This document shows, piece by piece, positions 47,301 to 60,900 of a DNA stretch of 64,000 bases (position 1 is the stretch's first letter; every line of letters starts with the position of its first letter). The stretch lies in contig CM070639.1 in the NCBI GenBank assembly GCA_036346255.1, positions 7,946,001 through 8,010,000 on the forward strand, written 5' to 3'. Under the pieces are notes generated by a model. That model was not told the origin of the DNA. It made no database searches and saw only the letters and a program-made list of their open reading frames with translations. Made by a program: the position numbers and the translations under genes. The DNA is from Ampelocalamus luodianensis (lineage: Eukaryota; Streptophyta; Magnoliopsida; Poales; Poaceae).

Positions 47301-48889
47301 TGACAAAGACGGTAATTATGCAACCACCCATCCCCAAGATGACATCAAATGGCTCCATCCTCATAACCATCGATTAGCAATGAACTCTTCTCCATCTAAC
47401 GAAATCACACAACCAGACAAATCAGAGCTAGAGAGAATTCCCGTGAGAATTAACTAGAATCGATCGAGCTATTGGTCGCAGACTCAAACTCGCTTACTAA
47501 CAAAATCTAGTGATACAAAAGAAAAGGTAGCCCCGAATCAAACAGAACAAGTGCTCTCATCAATCCACCAAGAGCGCACTGCCACCACATCGGATCGACT
47601 CACCGACTCTGCCGTCGGATAGCGTAGGAGACCGCTGCGGGGCGGTAGGGGCTCCAACACCGGGTACGGTGGTGCGGAACCGCTGGAGGTGCCAAGGTGC
47701 TACTATCGAAATGGAGCCACAGGAGGGCGCCAAAAATACCGCGTGGAGCTCCTCCGTGAGCAGGAAGTAAGGCCGAGGCGGTGCCTGTTGGAGTAGGAGT
47801 AGCCGCTAACATCCGAACCGACTCGAGAAGAAGTCTGCCGCCTGCACCGACACCGCACAAAGTTCCCACTTGATGATACCGGCGGATTCCGCCGACAAAC
47901 CAATGCCTTATGGCCCTCCGACCACAATGGCGACAAGACCAACCACCGCACCAAGCTCTATGCTCATCGCCGCACTTGAAGCACTTCATGCCTTGCCCAG
48001 GACCTGACGTAACCTAGGTGCAACCGCACGCCGAGAAGTGGAAGAAGATCGTGCCTCGTGAACTTGGTCTTGAATGACTTCGCGACCTTTGAACCTCTTG
48101 AAGTAGGCCTCAAAGGTCCCACCCCACCGCTAAAACCCTCTTACGGCCGCCACCGCTCCCTCGATACCACGCGCCTTCTCCTCCCGCAACTCCTCACCAA
48201 GTCGCATCTCCGCCCATGCCCTCGGCTTGTTCGACCAGGAGCTGAAATCCCGCAACTCCAATGCTCCCAATACCGCCGAACTCTTGCCCGAGCCCCGCAA
48301 ACCTCTGGCTTTTTCCTCATCATTTGTGGCCACAATGGAACAAAACGAACCAGTTGTTAAAACCGCTTCGCACTCACACCGCCATCTTCCCCTGCTTGAA
48401 GTTCTGCAAGGAGACTTCCATTCGCTCCACATATGAAGCTGGATAAAACCTCTTCCTGAAGTGCTCAACAAAATACTCCTGTAATCGGTCCATGAGCCGT
48501 CACCGCCATCGAACTCCTTCCCACCGGATATCCGCCGCCTTCAATTGGAAGGCCACGAATCGAGCCTCATTTCGGATGTCATCCCCGAGTCTGGCGCCTC
48601 TCCATGTGTCGCACCAATTAGCTGCGTCGACAGCGCGTTCGACCCGTCGAAGGTGTCCACCTCAAAGCGCTCCATTGATGTAATCCCATGGCATACGCCG
48701 CAAAGCCATCGCGGGCCACCACAGAGCGACAACAGCGCAACTGGCGGGCTCGGTTCTCTGCATCGGCAACCTCTTCCTCGACTCCGCAGGCTAGCTTCTC
48801 CCACTACGAATTCGAACCTCTCGCGGGCGATGCACGGCCTCGCCCGCTCCCGCCGCCTCGACCACGACCTCGGCCTCCACCCTTGCCAT
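44360..48889 (-). pseudogene. Degenerate Ty3/gypsy gag-pol of the nested element
   Basis: Minus-strand fragments in shifting frames give the gypsy order. Gag starts near 48889, with a matrix/capsid-like part (HFRKRFYP, then YVERMEVSLQNFK) about 48400-48450. A zinc-knuckle-like CFKCGDEHRAWC lies about 47950-47985. Reverse transcriptase follows at 47050-46480 ([19 protein letters not shown], then [12 protein letters not shown] with the FIDD catalytic motif near 46550-46590). The RT thumb and RNase H region is 46470-45800 ([20 protein letters not shown]). Integrase is 45780-44760 (zinc-binding ANYVASCGVCQR; RLHGVPKTIIS). A chromodomain-like tail (HNVFHVS) runs to about 44360. There are many frameshifts, so it is not functional. 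Confidence 0.85.
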
Positions 48890-49075
48890 ATCTAATCATC
48901 ACAAAGAAACAATCAAACAATAAGCAATTTCATCATCTAGGACCACAAGAGAAATCAAAATCTCAAAACAAAGATAATGCAATGCATTAACCCATTCCAC
49001 CTCACATGCATAGTGTGTCAAATTTAACCTTTCATATTCCACTGACCTACACTCGCTCGATACTAATCAAACACC

Positions 49076-51239
49076 TGTGTTCGTCATGAGCCAGAATGCT
49101 ACTAAACAACTCTAAAAACTCTAAAGAAGACAATTCTAATAAAAATTTCAGAACCTCCTTGTAAAGTTAATTACATGAAGGTTCCAACACACGAAATAAT
49201 CAAATATTAATTAAACTTCCATTCCAAATCATCAATGAATAATCGAAACATGCTAAGAAACCGTCATAACTAGAGAGGTATAACATTCCACTATTCCTCA
49301 TTATTACATTTAATCCATAGCATAAGATAGATCATATTATTCAAAGATCAATAACTCTCTCAAGATCAATCATCCTTATTTAGTTCATGTGGTATGTGTG
49401 TGACTAGCGACCTAATTTCCCCATGCATGTCATTCTTGTCTCTGTACCTAAACAACAATAAAGCAAGAGTGAGTCCATAGACTCAAAGTACATTAAGAAA
49501 CCATGGCAATAACACACATATAAAGGGAAATTAACATTAAAACATCTCATATGCAAATGCAATGCTCAAGGACTTTTATCTTTAACTTTCTGTACATTAC
49601 ACTGTCAGTAGAGTATGCGATCGCCGCCATACCCATGCTCTTGGCGCGCACGCACAGGGACCAATTGCCGTTACTCGCAAGTAACGGGGACCTCAAGCCC
49701 ACACTCCACGAGTGAGGATCTCGGCCCGTCACATTCATGACGGGATCTCCAAAGGAAACATACTTGGGCACCACGTGACTAAGCCTCAACATGATATCTT
49801 TATGCAAATGCTTATCATGTAATCATCATCAAATTACCCAAAATTCAACATCACTTAATCATAGTAAAGCATGAGCATCATTTGAACAATAACCATACTT
49901 AAGCATTCATTAAGTATACCATCTTGCAATGCATCCATACAAAGAATTAACACACAATTTAGACAATCATTCAAAACAACAATGCACTTGCCTCAACCGT
50001 ATGCGAAGGTGGATGTCGGAATGAGGTACTGCTCCCGAGCCAAACCCACACTGACAACAATTGAGACAGGCTAAGGCTACCATAAGGGCCTAATAACGAA
50101 ATCATAAACACAACATGAGTACATGGTCCACTAAACGCAACCCCAACGTTAAAGCTAGCTGTCGATTTCCTTTCAGAGAACAGCCCCTTCGAAAAATCAT
50201 AACTAAATGTACAGAAATCCAACTGGAGTGATCTTGGACATTCTGAAAAGGTTATTGAATTCCCCTTCTAAACCTAGTTGGTGAGGTTCTCTGATTCGGC
50301 CATTTCCTAGTCCTACCAATCTAAACAACAGAGTATCAATTTTCACGTCGGTCTCTGGACAGCAACATTGAAACTATCATAACTTTCTACGTTCGTCCGA
50401 ATTTCATGATCTTTAGTTTTCCTGAAAGCTAGAAGGATTATCTACAACTTTCGTTATACTGGGGTTCTCAGATTTCCACTTTAACCATCACTTTTAATTG
50501 GTTTCCTACAATCTGCCTAAATACTGACAGAGCAGTGGAACAGCAGACTTAGAAAAATCATAACTCTCTAACCGTTAATCGGATTTGAGTGAACTTGGCG
50601 CCACTGAAAGCTAAGACAATAACCTACAACTCTCTAGGAGACCCAAAACTCCAGATTCAACCTCTAACCACACGAAATTTACCCCAAGCCGCTGGACGAA
50701 AATTGCATTACAGCAGGCCGACTACCACCTAAACAAAGACTAACCAAAATCTCTCCCAAGACTAATTATCCTTCAAGAACAGCGTGTTACCCTTGACGAC
50801 GCTGCCGGGCGAACCCCGATGGCGATCCTTCCTCTTCCTCTTCTCCCTTCTCTTCTCCCTCCTTTCTTCCCTCCTTTCTTCCTCTATGGCCGGTGCAAGG
50901 AGGCTTCTTCTCCTCAAGGCCGCAGCAATGGAGGGGAGGTTGAGGCGCAAGGGGGAGGAACCAGGAGGTGGTGCGCAAGGGAGGTGGTGCAAGGGGGAAG
51001 GAGAGGAGATGGGGCGGCGGCAAAGGGGAGTGGGGCTCGCTAGGGTTTGGGGAAAAGTGGTGCCTTCCCCTTGGCCGCCACCTAAGGCCTGATGGGCGGA
51101 GCCCAAGCCAGGTTGGCGAAAAACGTGCTTTCACCCCCGCTAGTTGCGAAAATCAACTCTTTCCTTTTGATCCTTTTACTAATCTTGAGAAGTCCTCCCA
51201 AACTCTTTCTCGAACCTCTCGAGCTTTTGGGACATTACA
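49076..51239 (-). repeat. LTR of the nested gypsy element (high-coordinate copy)
   Basis: 2164 bp, partner of 42071-44249. The copies share long identical stretches but differ by many 1-6-bp insertions/deletions as well as substitutions. Its left terminus is shortened (tgt then gttcg where the other copy has tgtaacacccagttcg). Confidence 0.88.
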
Positions 51240-51244
51240 CAAAT

Positions 51245-52745
51245 TCTATGTATGCATTGCTATTTTGTTTTAATAGTTGGCCTAGTAGATGCATTTCCTT
51301 AGCAAATGATTATCCTCTACTACCATGAGCCTAGGTTACTTGCTGTGATTTAGAGTTCGTGGATGGGCTCTTGTCACTTAGTAGTTCTTGAATGAATTGC
51401 TTAGCCATGCTTAGCTTTAGAAATGGGCGGTTATCGACTTGTCGATAACCTTGATCACACAAACTTATTATGTATTATGATTTCCACCTTGTGCCATGTC
51501 TACTTATGAAAACTAAAACTAAAAAAACAAAATGATTTAGACTCGCACAATGGTAAGATGGTGTGATTGTGGGGTGTGATCGGAATGGTGCCCGGGTCAA
51601 CAAGGACCGAACATCTTGTTACACTAAACCAAGCATTTTAGCGTGCTAACCACATTAGAGGGTATGGGACCTCTCTTGACTTAGTACTTTGGCGTGTATT
51701 GGCTCAGAGTCGCGAGGAGTCGCGGGAGGGATGGTGTTGGGAGCATTGTAGTGTCAGAAGACTTCACCGTGATGGGATTTGTTGTCTTTCGACTTGCAAT
51801 GTAAGCGTATGGTGTTTCTACCCATCTGACGGCTCGTGAGTTAATACACAAGATTGGAAATGTCTCGTAGGACTTAGCCGTGTTTGGCATACCTACTAAG
51901 TGTGCTTTTGGCTTAAAGCGATGCGAGTGTGGGTACATTGGTACACCCTGCGGAGGTTAAAACTATTCGAATAGCCTCGTCTAGGTTATGGACACGCTTG
52001 GCAAGGTCTTTCAAGAGTTAGACTACAACCTTTTAAATTAAAACTTGATGGGTGAGTGCGAATCGAGGATTCGTGCTATGTTGTGGTGACTATTGGGATA
52101 GTCACTTCCAGTGGTTACTTGTATGTATCTTTACTTATGTTACTTTGAAAACTAAACAGATTTGCAAACTTGCTTTCAAAATGTATTACTTTATTGCAAA
52201 TAAAGTTGGCTTCATGCAAATGAGACATACAACCTCCACCTAAATAAGCTTGCATGTAGTTTATGAATAGGTGCTGCTATTCCACACGTCGATCTTGCGG
52301 GTACAAAGACAATCTTTGTACTCGGTTACTACGCTTAATTGTTTTGTTGCGAGAGGAAGAAGGTGAGCACAGAAGGGCCTCACTTTTGTGAGTGTGTTGT
52401 GGTAGCTTATGGCGACTAGCTTAGCGGCCTTGTCGGTTTGCCTTGTGGGTGTGTGGCTAACCGGTCGACTTTTGTTCTAGCCATCTTATGGCGCTTTTGC
52501 TTCCATTTGTCATTCTTGTACATTGTTCTATTTGGCCTGGCTCTCTTTTAATAACTTTACTTTATGTATGTCGTTGTTAAACTTAGTGGTGTATGTTGTA
52601 TGGAAATGATGTGTAATTTTGTGATGATGTGCATATGTTGCAATTCTGGGAAACATATGCCCATCGAGGCTTAGAATGTTTAATCAGTAATGCTAGAACC
52701 AATTGGAGGTTAAGTGTTACTAGTTAAATATTCTGGGTCCTCACA
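51245..52745 (+). mobile_element. 5' LTR, second part, of the plus-strand gypsy element
   Basis: Continues the LTR from 38572-42070 after the nested insertion, ending GGGTCCTCACA at 52745 just before the primer site. About 51400-51500 corresponds in reverse complement to about 33100-33200 of the solo LTR. Confidence 0.82.
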
Positions 52746-52749
52746 AAGT

Positions 52750-52761
52750 TGGTATCAGAGC
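52750..52761 (+). other. Primer-binding site of the plus-strand gypsy element
   Basis: TGGTATCAGAGC follows the LTR after a 4-nt spacer and matches the usual plant initiator-tRNA-Met primer site exactly. It fixes both the LTR end and the element's orientation. Confidence 0.93.
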
Positions 52762-53349
52762 CATACTGACCGTAGAAACCCCTAGTTTGGTCGCCTTTAG
52801 GATATTTTGGAAACTTACTTTCAAATAGTTTATGAAAACTTAAGTAAGTTCTCTAATTTTACTCCTTACCTATCTTAGCTTGCTCATCTCACCTTACTCT
52901 CACTTAAGTTTTGAAAAAGTTGTTCCTCTCTTCCTTTCAAAAATTAGCCCTTATCGATTAACTTGGTTTTGGGAGAAACATGAGAGCTTGGAGAAAGGAA
53001 TTTGGACAGCTAGCTAGTGGTTAATAATTAAGGTAGGAAATGAGAGGTTAATTCAACTAAAACTTGTGGGAATGCAAGGGTAAGAAGTGATATGAGATTA
53101 GCTAATGCCTATACTCTATTAGGTGGTTATACCTTGATTTTTGAACTGTTTTGAGCTGAAATTTAGTTCTGAAAATTTTGGGTCTTCTCAAACGATTACT
53201 CGTTCTTCCATACGGGTTAGTCGTTTGAGTCGATTTGGTGATTTTGGTCTTGTACTCTTGATGGTTATTCCCGAGCCCTTTTATTGAGTTTGCATTTCTT
53301 TGCTTTCTTTTATCTCGGGCTTGTAGCTAACTTATCTTAGTGAATCAGG

Positions 53350-53817
53350 ATGGCTGGTGGGACTCGTAGCGGCCGGAATCAGCCGGGTAGTCCCGATGAG
53401 GATCTTCCCCCTCCTCCGACCATGGCGGAAGTCCTCATGCAAATCGAACGCAATCGTTCGGAGGACCGCAGGTGTTGGAGGTCATCGCCAGAACACCTCC
53501 ACTTCCTCTGGTGCCTCGGATCGGGAGGTGGACACGTGCTCGTGGGGGCTTGCGGAGTTCCTCCGTCACGCGCCTCCTACCTTCTCCCGGTCCGAGGATC
53601 GCGGGCGCAGACGATCGGCTGCGTGCGGTTGAGCGAAGCTCAACGTTGCTCGATGCCGGGAGCGAGGCGGGCGCACTTTTCGCATCCCATCGCTTGGAGG
53701 GTGCGGCACTTTCATGGTGGGAGAACTTCCTCGCCATGCGGCCGCGGGACACGTGGTCTCGTGGGAGGAGTTCGATCCGCTTTCGTCGGGCCCATGTCCC
53801 CGCCTGATGAAGGTGAA
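53350..53817 (+). pseudogene. gag of the plus-strand gypsy element, truncated by insertion
   Basis: ATG at 53350 begins MAGGTRSGRNQPGS...PPPPTMAEVLMQIERN, a typical chromovirus gag start. A shift of frame near 53470 leads to ALFASHRLEGAALSWWENFL, the conserved gag core (HRLEGAALSWWE). The frame is cut at 53817 by the minus-strand element's LTR. The remainder and pol lie beyond the window. Confidence 0.85.
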
Positions 53818-56800
53818 TGTGAGGACCCAGTTTATTTGGTTTGTAATGCTTAACCAACCACCGGTCCTAACATCACAAATCAAATAAATCGATCCTCGAG
53901 ATATGTATACTTCCCGAGCGATATACACACCGGTACAAAATTAGACATCAACTCCATTCCACATAGAGTCCAAACATCACACTACAAGCGGAAGATAAAC
54001 AAATAGTTGAGATATTACGAGATAATGGCAGCGATCGCCACAAGGTACACAAATAACAAAAGAGAGACAATGAAGCAAAAGTGCCATAAGATGGCTATAA
54101 ACAAAGCCAATCGGTGTGCCTTCACCCACAAGGCATCGGACCGACCGCCAAGACTAGTCGTCACCCACGAGCGGCAGCCTGACTCACGAAGTGAGGCCCA
54201 CGAGGCTCACCTTCTTCCTCTGCAACAAAAACATTAAGCAAAGCACACGAGTACAAAGATTGTCTTTGTACCCGCAAGGCAGACGTGTGAACTAGCGGAC
54301 ACTGTTCATAAGCTACATGCGAGCTTGTTTGGTGGAGGCCATATGTTTCATTTGCATAAAGCCAACTTTCATTTGCAATAATACAATACAGTTTAAAGGC
54401 AAGTTTGCAATTCATTTTTAAGATTGAAATAACGATGCGGATAATAATACAAAAGAATAGAGATAAAACATCCTAGAAGTGACTATCCCAATAGTCACCA
54501 CAACAATAACACGAATCCCATTCGTACCACCCATCAAATTTTAATTTAAATGTTATGTCTAGTTCTTACGGGCGTGTCCGAGCGTGTCCATAACCTAGGG
54601 CGAGGCTATTCGAATAGTTTTAACCTGCGGGTGTACCAATGTACCCACACTTGGACGCCTTTAAGCCAAAGCACACTTAGAAGGTATCTTTGTACAGCTA
54701 AGTCCTACGAGACTGTTTCCAATATTGTGTATTAACTACGAGCCGCTCGTATGGATAGAAACCCATACGCTTACATGGTAAAGCCGAAAAGACAACTACC
54801 CACTCAGGATAAAGCTTTTCGGACAACTACCATGCTCCCACCTCCGTCCCTCCTGCGACCTCCTGCGACCCGGAGCCAATACACGCCAAAGTACTAGGTC
54901 AAGAGAGGTCCCATATACTCTAGTGTGGTTAGCACGCAAAATGCTCAGTACGGTGGCGCAAGTAACTCGGTCCTTAATCGGCTGGGCACCTTTCCAGTCA
55001 CACCCAACAGATCACACCAGTCTTACCATTGTGCCCAAGTCTAAATCATTTTTGTTTTCATTTTTAATTTTGCAATTAAACATAGCAAAAATGCTAAAAC
55101 ATGAAGTTATAGTAAATTTTGTGTGATCAAGGTTACCGACAAAAGTCGATAACCGCCCAGTTCTACCGATAGCTAAGCATGTCTAAGCAAGTTGACCCGG
55201 ATCTACTAAGTGACAAGAGATCATCCAGCGATCTCTAATCACAGCAAATAACCTAAGCTCAGGTAGTAGAGATCAATATTTTGTCTACAGGATATGCGAC
55301 TACGGATTTAACTAATCAATTTAACACAAATTAAGCAATGCATACATACAATGAAACAAAATATTAATCTTTAAAATACCGGATTAAACATGATCAAACC
55401 GCTTGTTCGTTCGCTGTTGCTCAAGTTGTTGCGGAGGATCGTCCTCGGGGTTGCGCAAATATCGAAGCCTAACGATCGAACATAACGACAAATAAGAGCG
55501 AAACACCGACAAAACTCAAACAATACAACAACAACAAAACACACTAAACTTTTCACAGCAGCCTAAGCATGATATAACAAAATTTCAGAAACAGAGAACG
55601 AATTCACTTTAAGTTATTAAGAATTTTCTATGAATTTCCTAAGCTAAAAACACATCAAAACACTAGTTAATTACTTAACAAATTTTCATGAACAGAAACA
55701 GTGTATAAAACCTATCCTATTAATTAGTACATTAAAAATGACAAATTACAAAATTGGTTTCACTGGATTTGGACAAATATTGAAAGAGATATGCATTTTC
55801 TAATCTAGAAGATACATAAGACATCATTTTATTAATTAACAGATTTTTGCTACAGAGACATGGATGAAACTAATTTTAGTAAATAATACATTTGAAATGA
55901 AAATAAACAGCACTGGATTCATGCAATTTGGATAAAATTGAATTAGTTATGCATTTTACAAGTTTAATTGAATTAACGATTCAACGAAAAATATAAACCG
56001 AAATGCTAAATCATTTCCGAAATCTAAAATGCACGCATTTCATTTCGCACCACAGCTAGCTAGCCCTCGCCATCGACATGCGGGCGCGGGCGGTGGTCGG
56101 CTCGGCTACGACTGCCACGGCAAGCGGCGTCGAAGGCGTATTCGAGAATCGTCTTGGCTTACTAAAGTCTTGAACCTAACATACCCTCACGAAATCGCTT
56201 CCCATCGAGAAAGCGCGTTAAAACTACAGACCTAACCGACATTCCAGGCCCACATGCGAGAGACTCAAGGCGAAATAAAGCGGTTGGATTAAAGATTCTC
56301 CAAGCGTGATTAGCCATGAGGCCCACAAGTCGAGACTCAAACTAGACATGATTAGAGTTAAACTAACTCCACCGGCGGCTCACCGGCGCGCCGCGGGGGC
56401 GGCGCGCGCGCGCGCGATGGATCACGCAAACGGTGAGTTTCAAAACGAGTGAGTGATACCTTCGGGTTCCACGAGACTTTGCGAACCCGGTGGTGGCGGC
56501 GCGGTCCGATGGTCACCGGAGTTGAGCTCACGACGGCCGGAGGCGGAGAAAGCACGGTCCCACGCGGAGAAGGCGTACGGACTTCTAGAAGACTCGGAAG
56601 GTGTGCTTAAGCCGCCTCAACAACAGGAGCAAGAAGCACGATAACGCCGACGAAGAAAGCCAGAGTGACCGGAATTTCCACGGCGCGAAACCGAGCTTGA
56701 GAAGAATTGGTCGCACGCCCGCAACGATGCAAAAAGCGGCGCAAGCCCACCGTTAGACTCGGTGGATCAATGCGATCCTAAGGGACTAGGTGGCGGGCTG

Positions 56801-57932
56801 AAACTCACCAGTCGCAAACGAGCTCACGGATCGAGATCGCCGGAGCGGAGGCGGCGATACCGCCCTTGGTGATCCACCGGGCGCCAAGGACCGGAATAGG
56901 CAAAATGGAGCGGCGAGGCAAGAGGAACACGATGGTGCGATCGCGGCTCAAGGCGGCTCGAAGCGGCGCCACGCTCGAGTTTTCTCGGCGAAGCTAAGAA
57001 ATGGGCGGAGAGGCGCAAGAATGGCTGCGAGAAGGAATGGACGACCCTATGAGGTAGATGGACTTGAGCGATCCACGGAGGCGGAACCGCGCGTCCCGGC
57101 GTGGCGGCGGCGAGCTGCGTGGCGCATCATGCGCGATCGCCACGAGCTCCGGTGGCGTGAGTCGGCGAGGAAGAACTCAGGTGGGACCCATATGTCGGCG
57201 ACGAGCGAAGCGATGCGAACCGGTGGTTTGATTTGATCGACAACGCCGCGCCGTTGGATCGAAATGGGCGGTGAGATTGGTGTATGCATTCGGACAGTCG
57301 GTTGCGCGCCGCGGCGTGGATCGTTCGATTTGCATCGGACGGTCACGATCGTTTGGACTTCATGCGGTGCGATTAGGCGGTGCGACCGAGTCAAGTGTGC
57401 GAGTCGGACTCGAGCACGAGGTTGGGTTCGGGCGAGAGCAGTACTTTTAGAATTTGATTTAAAAGACAGAGAAGGTTTGGGAATTTTAGAGTAGCTCTGA
57501 GCTCCAAAAATTCCAAATTTTTATGGTAGCTACTATAGACAGAGAGCAACATTTCATAAATTTTCCAGAACTTTTTATGCACTGAGAAGTTCTGCAGAAA
57601 ATTCACAAGCATGCTGACCTAGGGTTTGACCAGATTTCCAACTAGTTTGACTTGGCCATTTGAAATAGCAAATAAAATCTAAAAATTGTGAAATAATTCA
57701 GGAGGTAGACAGGATGATCAAGATGATAGGAAAAATAATTTCAGAGGATGATCACAAGTTTGAAAGCTAAGAATCTGATAACAACAATTTCCAATCACAA
57801 GAATTCAATTCTAAAATTGAAATTGCTAGGAAAATTGTAGAAACTTTCAAATGATTTGAAGAGACAACAAAAGTTTTATTTCTCCTCAAAATTTTACATT
57901 TGAAATACAAACCCTAAGTTAGGGCTGTTACA
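53818..57932 (-). mobile_element. 3' LTR of a minus-strand chromodomain Ty3/gypsy element (Tekay/Del-like)
   Basis: On the minus strand it starts TGTAACAGCCC right after a polypurine tract and ends GGGTCCTCACA at 53818. At 4115 bp it is long, as is usual for Tekay/Del elements. The bases before 53818 (GTGAA, 53813-53817) would be the target duplication in the host gag. The distal copy begins at 62671. Confidence 0.88.
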
Positions 57933-57944
57933 AATCTCCCCCTT
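57933..57944 (-). other. Polypurine tract of the minus-strand gypsy element
   Basis: The minus strand reads AAGGGGGAGATT immediately before the LTR start TGTAACA. It overlaps the proposed pol stop TAA (57943-57945). Confidence 0.85.
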
Positions 57945-60900
57945 ACAGAATCTCGCCAGAGATTACGATCAACTGAGAGAAGAAGGATGGGTAATCTGCT
58001 CGGAGGCGATCTTCCCGCTCCCAAGTGGCTTCATCCTCGGAGTGGTTCGACCACTGAACCTTAGGAACTTGATCACACGGTTCCTTGTTGCGCGTCACTT
58101 CTTCGAGGATCTGAGCGGGCGCTCACGATAAGATAGATCTTCACGCACATCGATATTTTCCAATGGTGTTTCCTCAGCCGGAACACGGAGGCACTTCTTC
58201 AATTGCGACACATGGAAAACATCATGCACCCCCTCAAGTGTAGTGCGCAAGTCTAACTTGTAAGCAACAGCTCCCACTCTATCGATGATGCGGTAGGGTC
58301 CGACATGCAGAGAGCCAATTTGCCCTTGGCGCCGAAACGACGATGACCTTTGGAGGTGAGACTTTGAGATACACAAAGTCGTTGGTGGAAACTCAACTCA
58401 CGGCGGCGCCGATCGCATAGCTCTTACGCCTTGGTGAGCTACGGCGCAAGTGCTCACGAATCAAGCGCATTGACTTTCGGCCTCATTGATGGAATCGGAC
58501 CAAAGAAGCGCCTTTCACGGTTTGACCGGTTCAACGGGGTTCTGCGGCGCCTCCCATACAAAGCCTCAAGCGGTGCCATCACGAGACTAGCTTTGAAAGC
58601 TGTTGTTGTAGGAGAATTCGGCAGCGGTAGGCACTTCTCCCAATTCTTTCCGTAGGAGAGAACACAAGCACGAGCATATCTTCTAGAACTTGGTTGACTC
58701 GCTCCGTCGACCATCGATCCCGAGGATGATAGGTGAAATGAAGGAAAGCGGGTACCATGGCCTCCTGCGGTGTGCCAAAATCGGGAAGTGAAAAGAGAGC
58801 CACGATCGACACTATCGTTCGTGGCACACCATGCGAACTCACAATGCGGGATATGTAAAGATCCGCTAGGCGATTCACATCAATCTTCGATCGCCTTTGG
58901 AAGGAAATGGGCCACCTTCGTCAATCGATCAATTATAACCCATAATGCATCCTTCCCGAAGAAATGCAGGCGGACGATGATAAAATCCATGCCTCTGAAT
59001 CCCACTTCCATTCGGAATAGGTAAGAGTGAAGAAGACCATTGGGACGCCGATGCTCGGCCTTGACGCGACAACATATGTCACATCGGCCACGAACACAGC
59101 AATCTCGCGCTTCATGCGAGTCCACGAATCTCGGCGCAGATCTTGGTACATTTTAGTGGCCCGGGATGGATGGATAAAGGCGAATCATGGGCCTCTGCAG
59201 AATCAAATCCAACTTCGGGGACCTTTGGGACCACAAGCGCTGCCCAAACCATACAACACCGTGTTCATCTTACGTGAAACACTTGGTGAACCATCCCGAT
59301 GTTACGCTTGATTTTACCACGCCATCATCGATTCTTTGTCTTTGCCTTGATCGATCCACCAAGGTTGGTTGCACAACCAAGGCGACAAGGAACCATGCTC
59401 AACCAAACCCAAGTTGAGGCGGCTGGAATCTGCAAGCGCGAGTTCTTGCTCTTGGATCATCAAAGTATTGCAATACACCTTTCGACTAAGTGCATCGGCA
59501 ACCACATTGGCCTTGCGGTGATCTTGAATACCCATGTCATAATCTTTGATTAATTCTAGCCATCTCCTTTGCACGAGGTTCAGATCTGGTGAGTAAATAA
59601 GTATTTCAAACTCTTATGATCGGAATACACCTCACAGTGATTCTAGATCAAATAATGCCGCCAAATCTTGAGTGCATGAACCACCGCGACAAGCTCTAAA
59701 TCATGGGTGGGATAGTTGAGCTCGTGAGGTCTCAAGCGCTGGATGCATAGGCAAGCTGCCTTGCCTTCTGCATAAGAACACACCCAAGCCCCGACGAGAG
59801 GCATCGCAATAAATATCGAAGCTCTTGTGGATATCGGGAAGAGTAAGGAGTGGAGTGAAGTCAATCATTGTTTGAGCTCACAAAGCTCTCATCACAAGCG
59901 AGAGACCATACAAACTTCTTGTCCTTCTTAAGCAATTCGGTCATCGTCTTTGCGATCTTGGAGAAGTTCTCGATAAAGCGGCGATAGTAGCCAGCTAAAC
60001 CAAGAAAACTCGCACATCGATGGTGACTTGGTGGCCCAAGATAGAACATCGTTGACTTTCTTTGGGATCCACACTATGCCTCGGTTGAAAGAACATGGCC
60101 CAAAATGCCACTTCCTTCAACGAACTCACATTTCTTTGAACTTTGCATCTGGTGATGCTCCATAACTTGCCCAAAACAATCTTGGATGCTCGGCATGCTC
60201 TACTTGATCTTGGAATAGATAAGAATGTCATCAATAAAAACCACCACAAATTTGTCCAAATATTCCATGAATACGGAATTCATAAGGTTCATGAACAACG
60301 GCTGGAGCATTGGTCAAACCGAAGACATGGCGGTGTACTCGTCTGAGGCCATAACGAGTAGTGAAAGCCGTCTTGGAATATCCTCGATCGATCGACACGA
60401 TGATAGCCCGATCTCGAGATCAATCTTGGAGAACACACGAGCTCGGACAAGCTGGTCAAAAGATCATCAATGCGGGCGGAGGATATTTGTTCTTCACCGT
60501 CACTTCATTGAGAGGGCGGTAATCAACACACATGCATCAAAGTCTTGTCCTTCTTCTTCACAAAGATCACGGACAACCCCAAGGAGATGGCGGGGACGGA
60601 TGAAACCCTTTGCTTGGAGCTCGCCAAGCTGCTTCTTCAATTCTTCTAGCTCATTGGGAGGCATCCGATCTGGCGCCTTGAATGGGGCGATGCAGGGCAA
60701 CAACTCGATGACAAACTCGGTCTCGAGCGGAGGCATCGGGCAAATCATCGGGAAAAACATCCTCAAAGTCGGATACTATGGGAACATCCACGAATCGCAA
60801 GGTGGCTTTGTCTCTAATGCACATAGATGTGGCCCACGAAGGCTGGCGAAAATCCGACTGCTTGCTGAAGAAATGGTGAGATAAACTATCTTCACGCACA

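Larger units (their letters stand above)
42071..51239 (-). mobile_element. Complete Ty3/gypsy element (9.2 kb) nested in an LTR
   Basis: LTRs at 42071-44249 (3' LTR on the minus strand) and about 49076-51239 (5' LTR) enclose a degenerate gag-pol. Element ends are TGTAATGTCCC... and ...TGTTACA in its own orientation. Target duplication CAAAT lies at 42066-42070 and 51240-51244. A polypurine tract AAGGGTAGAA (minus) adjoins 44249. A primer-site-like TTAGTATCGAGC (minus) lies at about 49056-49068. The terminus of the 5' LTR copy near 49076 has lost about six bases compared with the other copy. Confidence 0.9.
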